Shown here: positions 50,748 to 59,559 of the stretch, piece after piece
Layout: every line of letters starts with the position of its first letter
Position numbering within the stretch: position 1 is the first letter of the stretch
DNA from: Salmonella enterica subsp. houtenae serovar Houten
Lineage (GTDB): Bacteria; Pseudomonadota; Gammaproteobacteria; Enterobacterales; Enterobacteriaceae
DNA: 64,000 bases
Assembly: GCA_900478215.1 (NCBI GenBank)
Contig: LS483478.1
Coordinates: 2,604,001-2,668,000 of the forward strand
Direction: 5' to 3'
Notes under the pieces: model-generated
Seen by the model: the letters and a program-made list of their open reading frames with translations, nothing else
The model's database searches: none
Told to the model about the DNA's origin: nothing
Translations under genes and position numbers: made by a program

Positions 50748-50779
50748 GCATGAAGTTTACTCAAAGGTAAACTTCATGC
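50748..50779. repeat. Long perfect hairpin at the left end of the sifA insert
   Basis: GCATGAAGTTTAC/GTAAACTTCATGC, 13 paired bases and a six-base loop, flanked by further CCGG pairing. It may terminate the truncated potAB transcript, though no T run follows. The remainder of 50780-51042 is AT-rich and probably holds the sifA promoter. Confidence 0.65.
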
Positions 50780-51042
50780 TTCCGGCATAAAAAACGCATG
50801 AAAGCAGTTGCCGCCAGTATTTCAAATCTACAACATTATCTGCGGTAGGCCTTCTTTTACTTTTACCTGTAGCGACGCTATCACAGACAGTAATGCATTT
50901 ATACGTGGAGATCTCAGGTTTTATACTGATTGCCAGTCTCTTTTAAATATTATATTACATCTGATTCGCCCGCAGTTGAGATAAAAAGGGTTGATTTGTT
51001 CAATTATGTAGTCATTTTTACTCCAGTTTAAGTGAGATTATT

Positions 51043-52053
51043 ATGCCGATTACTATAGGGAATGGTTTTTTAAAAAGTGAAATACTTATCAATCCCCCAG
51101 GGAATACGAAAGAAACATGGTGCAAAGTTTTATGGGAAAGAATTAAAGACTTCTTTTTTTCTACTGGCAAAGCAAAAGCAGACCGTTGTCTACATGAGAT
51201 GTTGTTTGCCGATCGCACCCCCACACGAGAGCGGCTTACAGAGATTTTTTTTGAGTTGAAGGCATTAGCCTGCGCATCGCAAAGAGATAGATTTCAGGTT
51301 CATAATCCTCATGAAAATGATGCTACCATTATTCTTCGTATCATGGATCAAAACGAAGAGAACGAATTGTTACGTATCACTCAAAATACCGATACCTTTA
51401 GCTGTGAAGTCATGGGGAAGGTCTATTTTTTAATGAAAGAGCGCCCGGATATTTTAAAATCGCATCCACAAATGACGGCCATGATTAAGAGAAGATATAG
51501 CGAAATCGTAGATTACCCCCTCCCTTCGACATTATGTCTCAATCTTGCTGGCGCGCCGACATTATCGGTTCCATTAGACAACATAGAGGGATATTTATAT
51601 TCTGAATGGAGAAAAGGAAATTTAGATGAGTGGAAAACGCAAGAAAAGGTAACCTACCTGGCAGCGAAAATTCAGTCTGGGATTGAAAAGACAACGCGCA
51701 TTTTACAGCATGCGAATATATCCGAAAGTACTCAGCAAAACGCATTTTTAGAAACAATGGCGATGTGTGGATTAAAACAGCTTGAAATACCACCACCGCA
51801 TACCCACATACCTATTGAAAAAATGGTAAAAGAGGTTTTACTGGCGGATAAGACGTTTCAGGCGTTCCTCGTAACGGATCCCAGCACCAGCCAAAGTATG
51901 TTAGCTGAGATAGTCGAAGCCATCTCTGATAAGGTTTTTCACGCCATTTTTAGAATAGACCCCCAGGCTATACAAAAAATGGCGGAAGAACAGTTAACCA
52001 CGCTACACGTTCGCTCAGAACAACAAAGCGGCTGTTTATGTTGTTTTTTATAA
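51043..52053 (+). CDS. sifA: SPI-2 effector SifA
   Basis: 336 residues, the usual SifA length. The N-terminal translocation domain carries WERIKDFF at 31-38. The SKIP/PLEKHM2-binding N-terminal half is followed by the C-terminal GEF-like domain with the WxxxE motif at Trp197-Glu201. The C-terminal CLCCFL hexapeptide is the site of host prenylation and S-acylation. SifA keeps the Salmonella vacuole intact and drives tubule formation. It is inserted between potB and potC within 14-base direct repeats, in DNA poorer in G+C than its neighbours. Confidence 0.97.
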   Translation: MPITIGNGFLKSEILINPPGNTKETWCKVLWERIKDFFFSTGKAKADRCLHEMLFADRTPTRERLTEIFFELKALACASQRDRFQVHNPHENDATIILRIMDQNEENELLRITQNTDTFSCEVMGKVYFLMKERPDILKSHPQMTAMIKRRYSEIVDYPLPSTLCLNLAGAPTLSVPLDNIEGYLYSEWRKGNLDEWKTQEKVTYLAAKIQSGIEKTTRILQHANISESTQQNAFLETMAMCGLKQLEIPPPHTHIPIEKMVKEVLLADKTFQAFLVTDPSTSQSMLAEIVEAISDKVFHAIFRIDPQAIQKMAEEQLTTLHVRSEQQSGCLCCFL

Positions 52054-52278
52054 AATCAGGCGACGCTTTCTCAGACGTCACGTTCAGGGTTTACGCACGT
52101 ACTCCATGTTTGCCTACAGAGTAACCTCTTGCCTGGCGCACTAATGCCGCATATGGCCGGTTTGGATGAGAATAGTCATTTAAATGACCTTTTTTTTCCG
52201 CTCGTCTGGTAATTTGTTGTAAAATTCGCGACTTCAAGCGGGAGCCTGTTTCTCCCTGGCTGCTGATAACCGCGAGAC

Positions 52279-52300
52279 GTTTTGGAGAAATTTTGGAGAA
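52279..52300 (+). repeat. Relic integrase arm-type repeats downstream of sifA
   Basis: GTTTTGGAGAA and ATTTTGGAGAA in tandem, close to the GTTTTGGGGAA triplet beside the icdA integrase (37436-37470). They lie 47 bases before the right 14-base repeat, where attachment-site arms would be. The rest of the 52054-52368 gap shows no gene. Confidence 0.5.
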
Positions 52301-52346
52301 GATAAAAAATTGATCATTTTCAATACTCTAAAAACATTCCACCCTC

Positions 52347-52360
52347 TGAATAAGAAGGTG
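52347..52360 (+). repeat. 14-base direct repeat flanking sifA (right copy)
   Basis: TGAATAAGAAGGTG followed by GAACTTGAATG restores the original potB 3' end and the potC start region. Confidence 0.9.
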
Positions 52361-52368
52361 GAACTTGA

Positions 52369-53148
52369 ATGATCGGTCGGCTGCTCCGGGGCGGTTTCAT
52401 GACCGCCATCTACGCGTATCTGTATATTCCCATCATTATTCTGATTGTGAACTCCTTCAACAGTTCGCGCTTCGGCATTAACTGGCAGGGCTTTACCACT
52501 AAATGGTACGAACTGCTGGTCAATAACGACAGTCTGTTACAGGCCGCTCAACATTCGCTGACGATGGCGATTTTCTCAGCAACTTTCGCCACAATAATCG
52601 GCTCACTCACGGCGGTGGCGCTTTATCGCTACCGTTTTCGCGGGAAACCATTCGTCAGCGGGATGCTGTTTGTGGTGATGATGTCGCCGGATATCGTGAT
52701 GGCGATCTCTCTACTGGTGCTGTTTATGTTACTCGGCATTCAACTGGGCTTCTGGTCGTTGCTGTTCTCACATATCACCTTTTGCCTGCCGTTTGTGGTC
52801 GTCACGGTCTATTCACGCCTGAAAGGCTTTGATGTCAGAATGCTGGAAGCCGCAAAAGACCTGGGGGCCAGTGAAGTAACGATTCTACGCAAAATCATTC
52901 TGCCGCTGGCGATGCCTGCGGTGGCGGCGGGCTGGTTGCTGAGCTTTACGTTGTCGATGGACGATGTGGTGGTCTCGTCGTTTGTCACCGGGCCAGGCTA
53001 TGAAATTTTACCCTTAAAGATTTATTCCATGGTAAAAGTCGGCGTTTCACCAGAGGTGAACGCGCTGGCAACCGTTTTATTGGCGCTGTCTCTGGTAATG
53101 GTCATTGCCAGCCAGCTTATTGCTCGTGATAAAACCAAGGGCCGGTAA
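52369..53148 (+). CDS. potC: Spermidine/putrescine permease PotC
   Basis: 259 residues, six membrane segments, EAA loop EAAKDLGASEVTILRKI. The C-terminus (IARDKTKGR) is slightly shorter than in E. coli. Partner of PotB. Separated from it by the sifA insert, so its expression relies on read-through or a promoter within the insert. Confidence 0.97.
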   Translation: MIGRLLRGGFMTAIYAYLYIPIIILIVNSFNSSRFGINWQGFTTKWYELLVNNDSLLQAAQHSLTMAIFSATFATIIGSLTAVALYRYRFRGKPFVSGMLFVVMMSPDIVMAISLLVLFMLLGIQLGFWSLLFSHITFCLPFVVVTVYSRLKGFDVRMLEAAKDLGASEVTILRKIILPLAMPAVAAGWLLSFTLSMDDVVVSSFVTGPGYEILPLKIYSMVKVGVSPEVNALATVLLALSLVMVIASQLIARDKTKGR

Positions 53149-53172
53149 GGCCCGTAATTCAGGGGACGTTAA

Positions 53173-54219
53173 ATGAAAAAATGGTCACGCCACCTGCTCG
53201 CGGCGGGCGCCCTGGCGCTGAGTATGAGCGCCGCTCATGCCGATGACAACAATACGCTCTATTTCTATAACTGGACTGAGTATGTACCGCCAGGGCTGCT
53301 GGAACAGTTCACTAAGGAAACCGGCATTAAGGTTATTTATTCGACCTACGAGTCGAATGAAACCATGTATGCCAAACTCAAAACCTATAAAGATGGCGCG
53401 TATGACCTGGTCGTTCCTTCTACCTACTATGTCGACAAAATGCGCAAAGAGGGTATGATCCAGAAGATCGATAAGTCGAAATTAACCAATTTCCACAACC
53501 TCGATCCGGAAATGCTCAACAAACCGTTTGATCCTCACAATGATTATTCTGTTCCGTATATCTGGGGCGCAACGGCAATTGGCGTAAACAGCGATGTTAT
53601 CGATCCCAAAACCATTACCAGTTGGGCTGACCTGTGGAAACCGGAATATAAAAACAGCCTGCTTTTAACCGACGATGCGCGAGAAGTGTTCCAGATGGCG
53701 CTGCGCAAACTGGGGTATTCCGGTAACACTACCGATCCGAAAGAGATCAAAGCGGCATATGAAGAGTTGAAAAAACTGATGCCAAACGTAGCGGCTTTCA
53801 ACTCCGATAACCCGGCGAACCCGTATATGGAAGGGGAAGTCAACCTGGGGATGGTGTGGAACGGCTCGGCCTTCGTAGCACGTCAGGCTGGCACGCCGCT
53901 GGAGGTTGTCTGGCCGAAGGAAGGCGGCATTTTCTGGATGGATAGCCTGGCCATTCCGGCAAACGCGAAAAATAAAGAGGGCGCGCTGAAGCTAATCAAC
54001 TTCCTGTTACGTCCTGACGTCGCGAAAGAGGTGGCGGAAACCATCGGCTACCCTACCCCAAATCTGGCAGCGCGTAAGCTATTAAGCCCGGAAGTCGCCA
54101 ATGATAGGTCGCTCTATCCGGATGCGCAAACCATCAGCAAAGGCGAGTGGCAAAACGATGTCGGCGACGCCAGCGCGATTTATGAAGAGTATTATCAGAA
54201 GCTGAAAGCCGGACGCTAA
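53173..54219 (+). CDS. potD: Polyamine-binding protein PotD
   Basis: 348 residues with signal peptide (MKKWSRHLLAAGALALSMSA, cleavage AHA-D) and the PotD fold: NTLYFYNWTEYVPPG, YDLVVPSTYYVDKM and the acidic/aromatic ligand residues in VWNGSAFVA and IFWMDSLAIP. Binds spermidine in the periplasm for PotABC. Starts 24 bases after potC; a BIME follows. Confidence 0.98.
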   Translation: MKKWSRHLLAAGALALSMSAAHADDNNTLYFYNWTEYVPPGLLEQFTKETGIKVIYSTYESNETMYAKLKTYKDGAYDLVVPSTYYVDKMRKEGMIQKIDKSKLTNFHNLDPEMLNKPFDPHNDYSVPYIWGATAIGVNSDVIDPKTITSWADLWKPEYKNSLLLTDDAREVFQMALRKLGYSGNTTDPKEIKAAYEELKKLMPNVAAFNSDNPANPYMEGEVNLGMVWNGSAFVARQAGTPLEVVWPKEGGIFWMDSLAIPANAKNKEGALKLINFLLRPDVAKEVAETIGYPTPNLAARKLLSPEVANDRSLYPDAQTISKGEWQNDVGDASAIYEEYYQKLKAGR

Positions 54220-54228
54220 TTCAGCCAA

Positions 54229-54296
54229 AGCGCTTATCAGGCCTATAGATAAACGTAACGTGAAACGTAGGCCTGATAAGCACAGCGCTATCCGGA
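54229..54296. repeat. REP/BIME element between potD and cobB
   Basis: Inverted REP units GCGCTTATCAGGCCTATAG and CGTAGGCCTGATAAGCACAG followed by CGCTATCCGG, between convergent genes. Confidence 0.85.
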
Positions 54297-54304
54297 AAAA
54301 ATAA

Positions 54305-55126
54305 CTAAATATTTTTCAATAACTTATCGACAAATCCCGGCACAACCTGACTTGCCGGACCATAGTGCTTCTCTTCAAACTCGCTGCCGACCTGACTTGG
54401 CTCAAGATTCAGTTCCACCGTATGCGCGCCATGCAGTTTTGCTTCATGCACAAAGCCCGCCGCCGGATAGACATGGCCCGAGGTGCCGATGGCGATAAAA
54501 ATATCCGCCATCGACAACGCCATATAAATTTCATCCATACCAAGCGGCATCTCGCCAAACCACACCACATGCGGGCGTAGCGGTGCCGGGAACTGGCAGC
54601 AGTGACATTTATCTTCCGGCATCACATCGCCGTTCCATTCCAGAATCTGGCCACTCTGCGAACAGCGCACTTTCAACAGTTCGCCATGCATATGAATAAT
54701 GTTGCGGTTGCCCGCGCGCTCATGCAAATTGTCGATATTTTGCGTCACCAGCAAAAAGCGATCGCCAAGCATGTCTTCAAGCTTCGCTAACGCCAGATGC
54801 GCCGCATTGGGTTGAATTTCCGGCTGTTGAAGCTGCTGACGGCGGGCATTATAAAAAGTCTGCACCAACACCGGATTACGGGCGAATCCTTCCGGCGTCG
54901 CCACATCTTCAACCCGATGCTCTTCCCAAAGACCATCCGCCGCGCGAAACGTACGAATACCAGACTCTGCAGAAATTCCTGCACCTGTAAGGACTAATAC
55001 TCTTGGGTTTTCCATCATTTCCGGCACCACTCTGTCTCTGAAAAAGATCCGCTGACGCAGACGTTCACGCAACAGACGTTTATTTTTACGAAAGCGGCTT
55101 AATCGATGAAACCGACGCGACTGCAT
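54305..55126 (-). CDS. cobB: NAD-dependent protein deacylase CobB (sirtuin)
   Basis: 273 residues: a basic N-terminal extension (MQSRRFHRLSRFRKNKRLL) characteristic of the long CobB isoform, then the sirtuin core from the internal Met at about 38. The core has GAGISAESGIRTFR, TQNIDNLHERAG, the catalytic His in HMHGELLKVRC and zinc cysteines CSQSG and CHCC. It removes acyl groups from lysines, for example of acetyl-CoA synthetase. Both long and short forms are known in Salmonella. Confidence 0.97.
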   Translation of the reverse strand: MQSRRFHRLSRFRKNKRLLRERLRQRIFFRDRVVPEMMENPRVLVLTGAGISAESGIRTFRAADGLWEEHRVEDVATPEGFARNPVLVQTFYNARRQQLQQPEIQPNAAHLALAKLEDMLGDRFLLVTQNIDNLHERAGNRNIIHMHGELLKVRCSQSGQILEWNGDVMPEDKCHCCQFPAPLRPHVVWFGEMPLGMDEIYMALSMADIFIAIGTSGHVYPAAGFVHEAKLHGAHTVELNLEPSQVGSEFEEKHYGPASQVVPGFVDKLLKNI

Positions 55127-55144
55127 AACAACCTCTTTTTTTGA

Positions 55145-56056
55145 TTAGTCGGTAAGATGTAAAAAAGCAGCGCCGCGCATCCCGCCGGCATCCCCATGCC
55201 GTGCGCGCTCAATGCGCGGCACGCGGGCAACAGGGAGAAGGTGGCGCGGCAATCTTTCCGCCAGTTGCGTTGTTATTGCAGTAAAGTTCGATAGTCCGCC
55301 TCCGATCACCAGCAGGGAGGGGTCGATAATCGTCAGTATATTCCCCAGACAAACCGCCAGTAAATCCAGATAGCGCTCAACATGCGCGCGCGCCTGTTCA
55401 TCGCCCTGCTCCCACAAGGCGATAATCTCCGGCGCCTGCAACGGTTGATGATAATAATGTTGATATAGCCACGCAAACCCGCGCCCGGACAGATAATTCT
55501 CAATGCAGCCCATCTGACCACATCCACAACGGCGGAGAGGAAAATCAAAACCCATCAACGTTAGCGCGTCAACCGGCAAACGCATATGACCAAACTCGCC
55601 GGTAATATAGCTCTGACCGGTAATCGGCTTCCCATTTAGCACCAGGCCGCCGCCGACGCCGGTGCCGAGGATAAGCCCCATGACCAAAGGGTATTGCGTG
55701 AATTCATCATCCCAGGCTTCGGATAAGGCAAAACAGTTAGCGTCATTGTCCAGACGCACATCGCGATCCAGTCGGGCGCTGAGATCGGCGCGCAGCGGTT
55801 TACCGCTGGCCGCAGGGACATTCGCGGCATACAGCGTGCCATCTTCGGTTTCCGGCATACCGGGTATGCCAATTCCCACAGACCCTTTTACGCCAAATCG
55901 CTGGTCGGCTTCCATAACCAGTTCGCACACGGCGTCTAAAAAGGCGCTATAGCTGGTATGAGGCGTGGGAACCCGTTTTTCCCACTGCAGCCGCCTCGTC
56001 GAATCAAATACGCCTAACGCAATCTTTGTCCCGCCAATATCAAACCCGTAATACAT
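55145..56056 (-). CDS. nagK: N-acetyl-D-glucosamine kinase
   Basis: 303 residues of the ROK family: DIGGTKIALG phosphate loop, GTGVGGGLVLNGK, and zinc-binding CGCGQMGCIENYLSGRG. ATG at 56056 (AAGGAG upstream, GTG directly before it). It phosphorylates GlcNAc recovered from murein or taken up. It lies 18 bases upstream of cobB on the same strand. Confidence 0.97.
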   Translation of the reverse strand: MYYGFDIGGTKIALGVFDSTRRLQWEKRVPTPHTSYSAFLDAVCELVMEADQRFGVKGSVGIGIPGMPETEDGTLYAANVPAASGKPLRADLSARLDRDVRLDNDANCFALSEAWDDEFTQYPLVMGLILGTGVGGGLVLNGKPITGQSYITGEFGHMRLPVDALTLMGFDFPLRRCGCGQMGCIENYLSGRGFAWLYQHYYHQPLQAPEIIALWEQGDEQARAHVERYLDLLAVCLGNILTIIDPSLLVIGGGLSNFTAITTQLAERLPRHLLPVARVPRIERARHGDAGGMRGAAFLHLTD

Positions 56057-56084
56057 CACCGCTCCTTGTTTTTATATCCCGCGA

Positions 56085-57329
56085 TTACTGGCCGCTCAAC
56101 ACTCGCGCAGGGTCAATGTTGCTTGCCCGCCGCGCCGGATACCAGCTCGCCAGTAGGCTTAACAGCAACGCCGTGACCAGCACGTAAACAACGTCCAGCC
56201 AATGCAATTCAGATGGCAGGAAGTCGATAAAATAGATATCGCCGGACAAAAACTGATGCCCGATCGCTTTTTCAATCCCATTAATAATAGCGGTAAGCTG
56301 AAGCGAGACGACAACGCCGATCGCCACGCCAATCAAACTGCCTAACAAGCCCGCCAGTAGTCCGTACCAGACGAAAATGGCGCGAATCAAACCATCTTTC
56401 GCCCCCAGCGTTCTTAATACCGCAATGTCGCCGCTTTTGTCTTTTACCGCCATCACTAAGGTGGAAACGATATTAAAACAGGCCACGCCGATCACCAGAA
56501 TCATCGCCAGATACATAATGGCGCGAATCATCTGGATATCGCGATACATATAGCCGTAGGTGCCGATCCAGCTCTTAATGTAGACATAGCTGTTAGTCAC
56601 CTCGCCCGCATCGCGTACCAGTTTGTTAGCATTAAACACGTCATGGACTTTAAGCGCGATACCGGAAACGCTGAACCCCATATCCAGATACTGCTGCGCA
56701 TCCTCAAGAGGGATCATGGCGAAGCTGTGATCGAGCTGGCCGCTCAGTTGCAGAATCCCGGCGACATGCAAACGCACGCGTTTGGGCTGGAGCAGCTTAT
56801 GGTCGGCATTCGCATTGGGGATCATGATGGACACCCAGTCGCCCTGTTTCACGTTCAGCGCATCGGCGACGCCTTTGCCGATAATGACCTGCTGCTCACC
56901 CGCTTTGAAATGGTCCCAGGCGTGATTTTGCACAAATGACGGTAATGCGCTAAGCTGCTGCTCTTGCTTAGGGTCGACGCCTTTAACCTGAATGGCGCGC
57001 AAATTCGCCCCGTTCTCTACCAGACCGGTAAAGTTGATATACGGCGCGGCCGCGGCAATGCCCGGCACCTTCTGCACCTTTGCCAGCGCTTCACGCCAGT
57101 TGGTCCATGGCTGATTGACCGCTTCAATCTCCCCGTTCGGCACCACCGCCAGAATACGGTTATTCAACTCGCGTTCGAAACCGTTCATCGCGCTTAAACC
57201 GACAATCAACACCGCCACACCCAGCGCGATACCGATGGTAGAAATGACGGAAATGAGCGAAACCATACCGCCGCGCCGCCGTCCACGGCTAAAACGCAAC
57301 CCAATTAATAGTGATAAAGGCGACGCCAT
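56085..57329 (-). CDS. lolE: Lipoprotein-releasing permease LolE
   Basis: 414 residues with four membrane segments, an N-terminal LSLLIGLRFSRGRRRGGMVSLIS, a large periplasmic domain and C-terminal FtsX-like helices. With LolC and LolD it extracts outer-membrane lipoproteins from the inner membrane and hands them to LolA. Its start overlaps the lolD stop by one base. Confidence 0.97.
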   Translation of the reverse strand: MASPLSLLIGLRFSRGRRRGGMVSLISVISTIGIALGVAVLIVGLSAMNGFERELNNRILAVVPNGEIEAVNQPWTNWREALAKVQKVPGIAAAAPYINFTGLVENGANLRAIQVKGVDPKQEQQLSALPSFVQNHAWDHFKAGEQQVIIGKGVADALNVKQGDWVSIMIPNANADHKLLQPKRVRLHVAGILQLSGQLDHSFAMIPLEDAQQYLDMGFSVSGIALKVHDVFNANKLVRDAGEVTNSYVYIKSWIGTYGYMYRDIQMIRAIMYLAMILVIGVACFNIVSTLVMAVKDKSGDIAVLRTLGAKDGLIRAIFVWYGLLAGLLGSLIGVAIGVVVSLQLTAIINGIEKAIGHQFLSGDIYFIDFLPSELHWLDVVYVLVTALLLSLLASWYPARRASNIDPARVLSGQ

Positions 57330-58030
57330 TACTCAGCCCCCATCAGGCTCAGTTCCGCCGTCAGGCGGCCATCGCGCATTTCAAGCTGGCGGCTCATCCG
57401 TTTCGCCAGTTGTAAATCGTGAGTCACCACCAGAAATGCGGTTCCCTGCAGACGATTTAACTCGCCCAGAAGCTCAAAAATACTGTCGGCATTACGCGCA
57501 TCCAGATTACCGGTCGGCTCATCCGCCAGTACCAGACGCGGGTTATTCACCAACGCGCGCGCTATCGCGACACGCTGGCGCTCACCGCCGGAAAGTTCCG
57601 AAGGTCGATGGGTTGCGCGATGCTCCAGCCCTACGGCGCGCAGCATTTCTCGCGCCCGCGCGTCAATCTCCGCCGGTTTTTTTTTGCCAATCAATAATGG
57701 CATCGCCACATTTTCCAGCGCCGTAAAATCCGGCAGGAGATGGTGAAACTGATAGATAAACCCCAGTTTCTGGTTACGTAATTCCGCTTTTGCCGCAGAA
57801 GAGAGTTTACTCATCGGCTGGCCGCTAAAAATCACATCGCCGGACGTGGGCGTATCCAGACCGCCTAACAGGTGCAGCAACGTACTTTTACCCGAACCGG
57901 AACTGCCGACGATCGCCATCATTTCGCCTTCGCCGATGCTGAAGCTGACATCGTGCAACACGTCGGTTTGTACGGCGCCTTCCTGATAGCGTTTGCACAG
58001 GTTGTCGCATTGCAACAGGATCTTATTCAT
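57329..58030 (-). CDS. lolD: Lipoprotein-releasing ATPase LolD
   Basis: 233 residues from the ATG at 58030 (MNKILLQCDNLCKRYQEG; open from 58120). Walker A GSSGSGKST, signature LSGGERQR, Walker B LVLADEPTGNLD. Supplies energy to LolCE. Overlaps lolC by eight bases and lolE by one, a tightly coupled operon. Confidence 0.98.
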   Translation of the reverse strand: MNKILLQCDNLCKRYQEGAVQTDVLHDVSFSIGEGEMMAIVGSSGSGKSTLLHLLGGLDTPTSGDVIFSGQPMSKLSSAAKAELRNQKLGFIYQFHHLLPDFTALENVAMPLLIGKKKPAEIDARAREMLRAVGLEHRATHRPSELSGGERQRVAIARALVNNPRLVLADEPTGNLDARNADSIFELLGELNRLQGTAFLVVTHDLQLAKRMSRQLEMRDGRLTAELSLMGAE

Positions 58031-59222
58031 AACGTAAAGCCTCAGCGGGTTGAGTGGCGGCAGCGCGCCAGGAAGGATAAAGCGTAGAAAGCAGCGCGAT
58101 GGCCATTGCCACCAGCGCAATAACGATCACCTGTAACGGCTCTATCGCCACGGGCAACGCCGCGCCATCCAAAAACGCGCCGATGATCGGCATCAGGTTA
58201 TTCAGTTGGCTGGCAAGCAATGCGCCCAGCGCGGCGCCCAACAGCGCGCCGATAATCCCGGCGCTGGCACCCTGCACCATAAAGACCATCATAATTTGTC
58301 GCGGCGTCAGCCCCTGGGTTTGTAAAATCGCCACTTCGCCCTGCTTCTCCATGACCATCAGGCCCAACGAAGTAATAATATTAAAAGCCGCGACCGCCAC
58401 GATGAGGCTCAGCAACAATCCCATCATGTTCTTTTCCATGCGCACGGCCTGGAACAACTCGCCTTTGCGTTCGCGCCAGTCCTGCCACTTCGTGCCTTGC
58501 GGCAGCGTCTGCTGGCTAAGGGTATCAACTTTCAGCGGTTCATCCAGCCACAGACGCCAGCCGGTAATATTGCCTGCCGGATAGCGCATTAAACGCGACG
58601 CGTCCTGAATATTGACCAGCATTTCATAGCCATCGACCTCGCTATTGGCGGCAAACGTGCCAATCACCGTAAACAGACGCTGGCTGGGTAGGCGTCCCAT
58701 TGGCGTAAACTGGCTGGCAGATGGCACCATTAGCCGAATCCGATCGCCGCGGTTGACCCCTAACTGTCCGGCGAGCTGCTCGCCGAGGATGACATTATAC
58801 TTACCCGGCTGTAGTTCGCTTTGCTTCACATTGACCAGATATGGCGTTAACGGATCTTTTTGCGCCGGATCGATACCCAACATCACGCCAACCGCAACGC
58901 TGCGCGCGCTTTGCAGTACGACATCGCCCGTCGTCAGCGGCGCAATACGGTTAACGCCTTGCAGATTCACAGTTTTCTCCGGCATCTGATTCGGGTTAAG
59001 CGAACCATGTTCAGCAGAGAGGATGGCCTGAGGCATCAAACCAAGAATGTTATTTTGCAACTCGCGCTCAAAACCGTTCATCACCGACAATACCGTGACC
59101 AACGCCATCACCCCCAGGGTAATGCCGATAGTGGAAAGCCAGGAAACGAAGCGACCGAAGCGATCTGCTGCACGCCCGCGCATGTAACGCAGGCCGATGA
59201 ATAGAGCGACAGGTTGATACAT
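58023..59222 (-). CDS. lolC: Lipoprotein-releasing permease LolC
   Basis: 399 residues, paralogous to LolE. MYQPVALFIGLRYMRGRAAD at the N-terminus, a periplasmic domain that carries the LolA-binding hook, and three C-terminal helices (LLLSLIVAVAAFNIITSLG). First gene of lolCDE. The 337-base gap to the divergent mfd gene (59223-59559) holds no gene; E. coli has ycfT at this position. Confidence 0.97.
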   Translation of the reverse strand: MYQPVALFIGLRYMRGRAADRFGRFVSWLSTIGITLGVMALVTVLSVMNGFERELQNNILGLMPQAILSAEHGSLNPNQMPEKTVNLQGVNRIAPLTTGDVVLQSARSVAVGVMLGIDPAQKDPLTPYLVNVKQSELQPGKYNVILGEQLAGQLGVNRGDRIRLMVPSASQFTPMGRLPSQRLFTVIGTFAANSEVDGYEMLVNIQDASRLMRYPAGNITGWRLWLDEPLKVDTLSQQTLPQGTKWQDWRERKGELFQAVRMEKNMMGLLLSLIVAVAAFNIITSLGLMVMEKQGEVAILQTQGLTPRQIMMVFMVQGASAGIIGALLGAALGALLASQLNNLMPIIGAFLDGAALPVAIEPLQVIVIALVAMAIALLSTLYPSWRAAATQPAEALRYE

Positions 59223-59559
59223 GTAATCCGTCTGGTTGCTGTTAGCAAAGTCCCGAGTATATAAGCGAAAGCGGAATGCGTAAATGTCTGAACCGTAAGA
59301 GTTCGTCAGCGTTATTCTGAAAAATGCCGATAAATCAACTCACTTATGCGCCCATACTTCGCCTGTCCGGCGTGTTATCCGGCGGATTCAATTTGCTAAT
59401 AAACAACGATCGCGGATAATAAAGAACATTGCTTATCAGTCATATGCCCCTGAATACCTGAGCCCTTCATGCTGTCCCGGCGCGCAGCCAACCATGAAGC
59501 AGCCTGAAGGATGACGCGTAGAGTGCGGCGTAAAACACAAAGAGATACTGACAACCGTT

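Noticed and set aside
59360..59390. REP-like sequence CTGTCCGGCGTGTTATCCGGCGG upstream of mfd
   Set aside because: Only partial agreement with REP units and no inverted partner; not strong enough to list.
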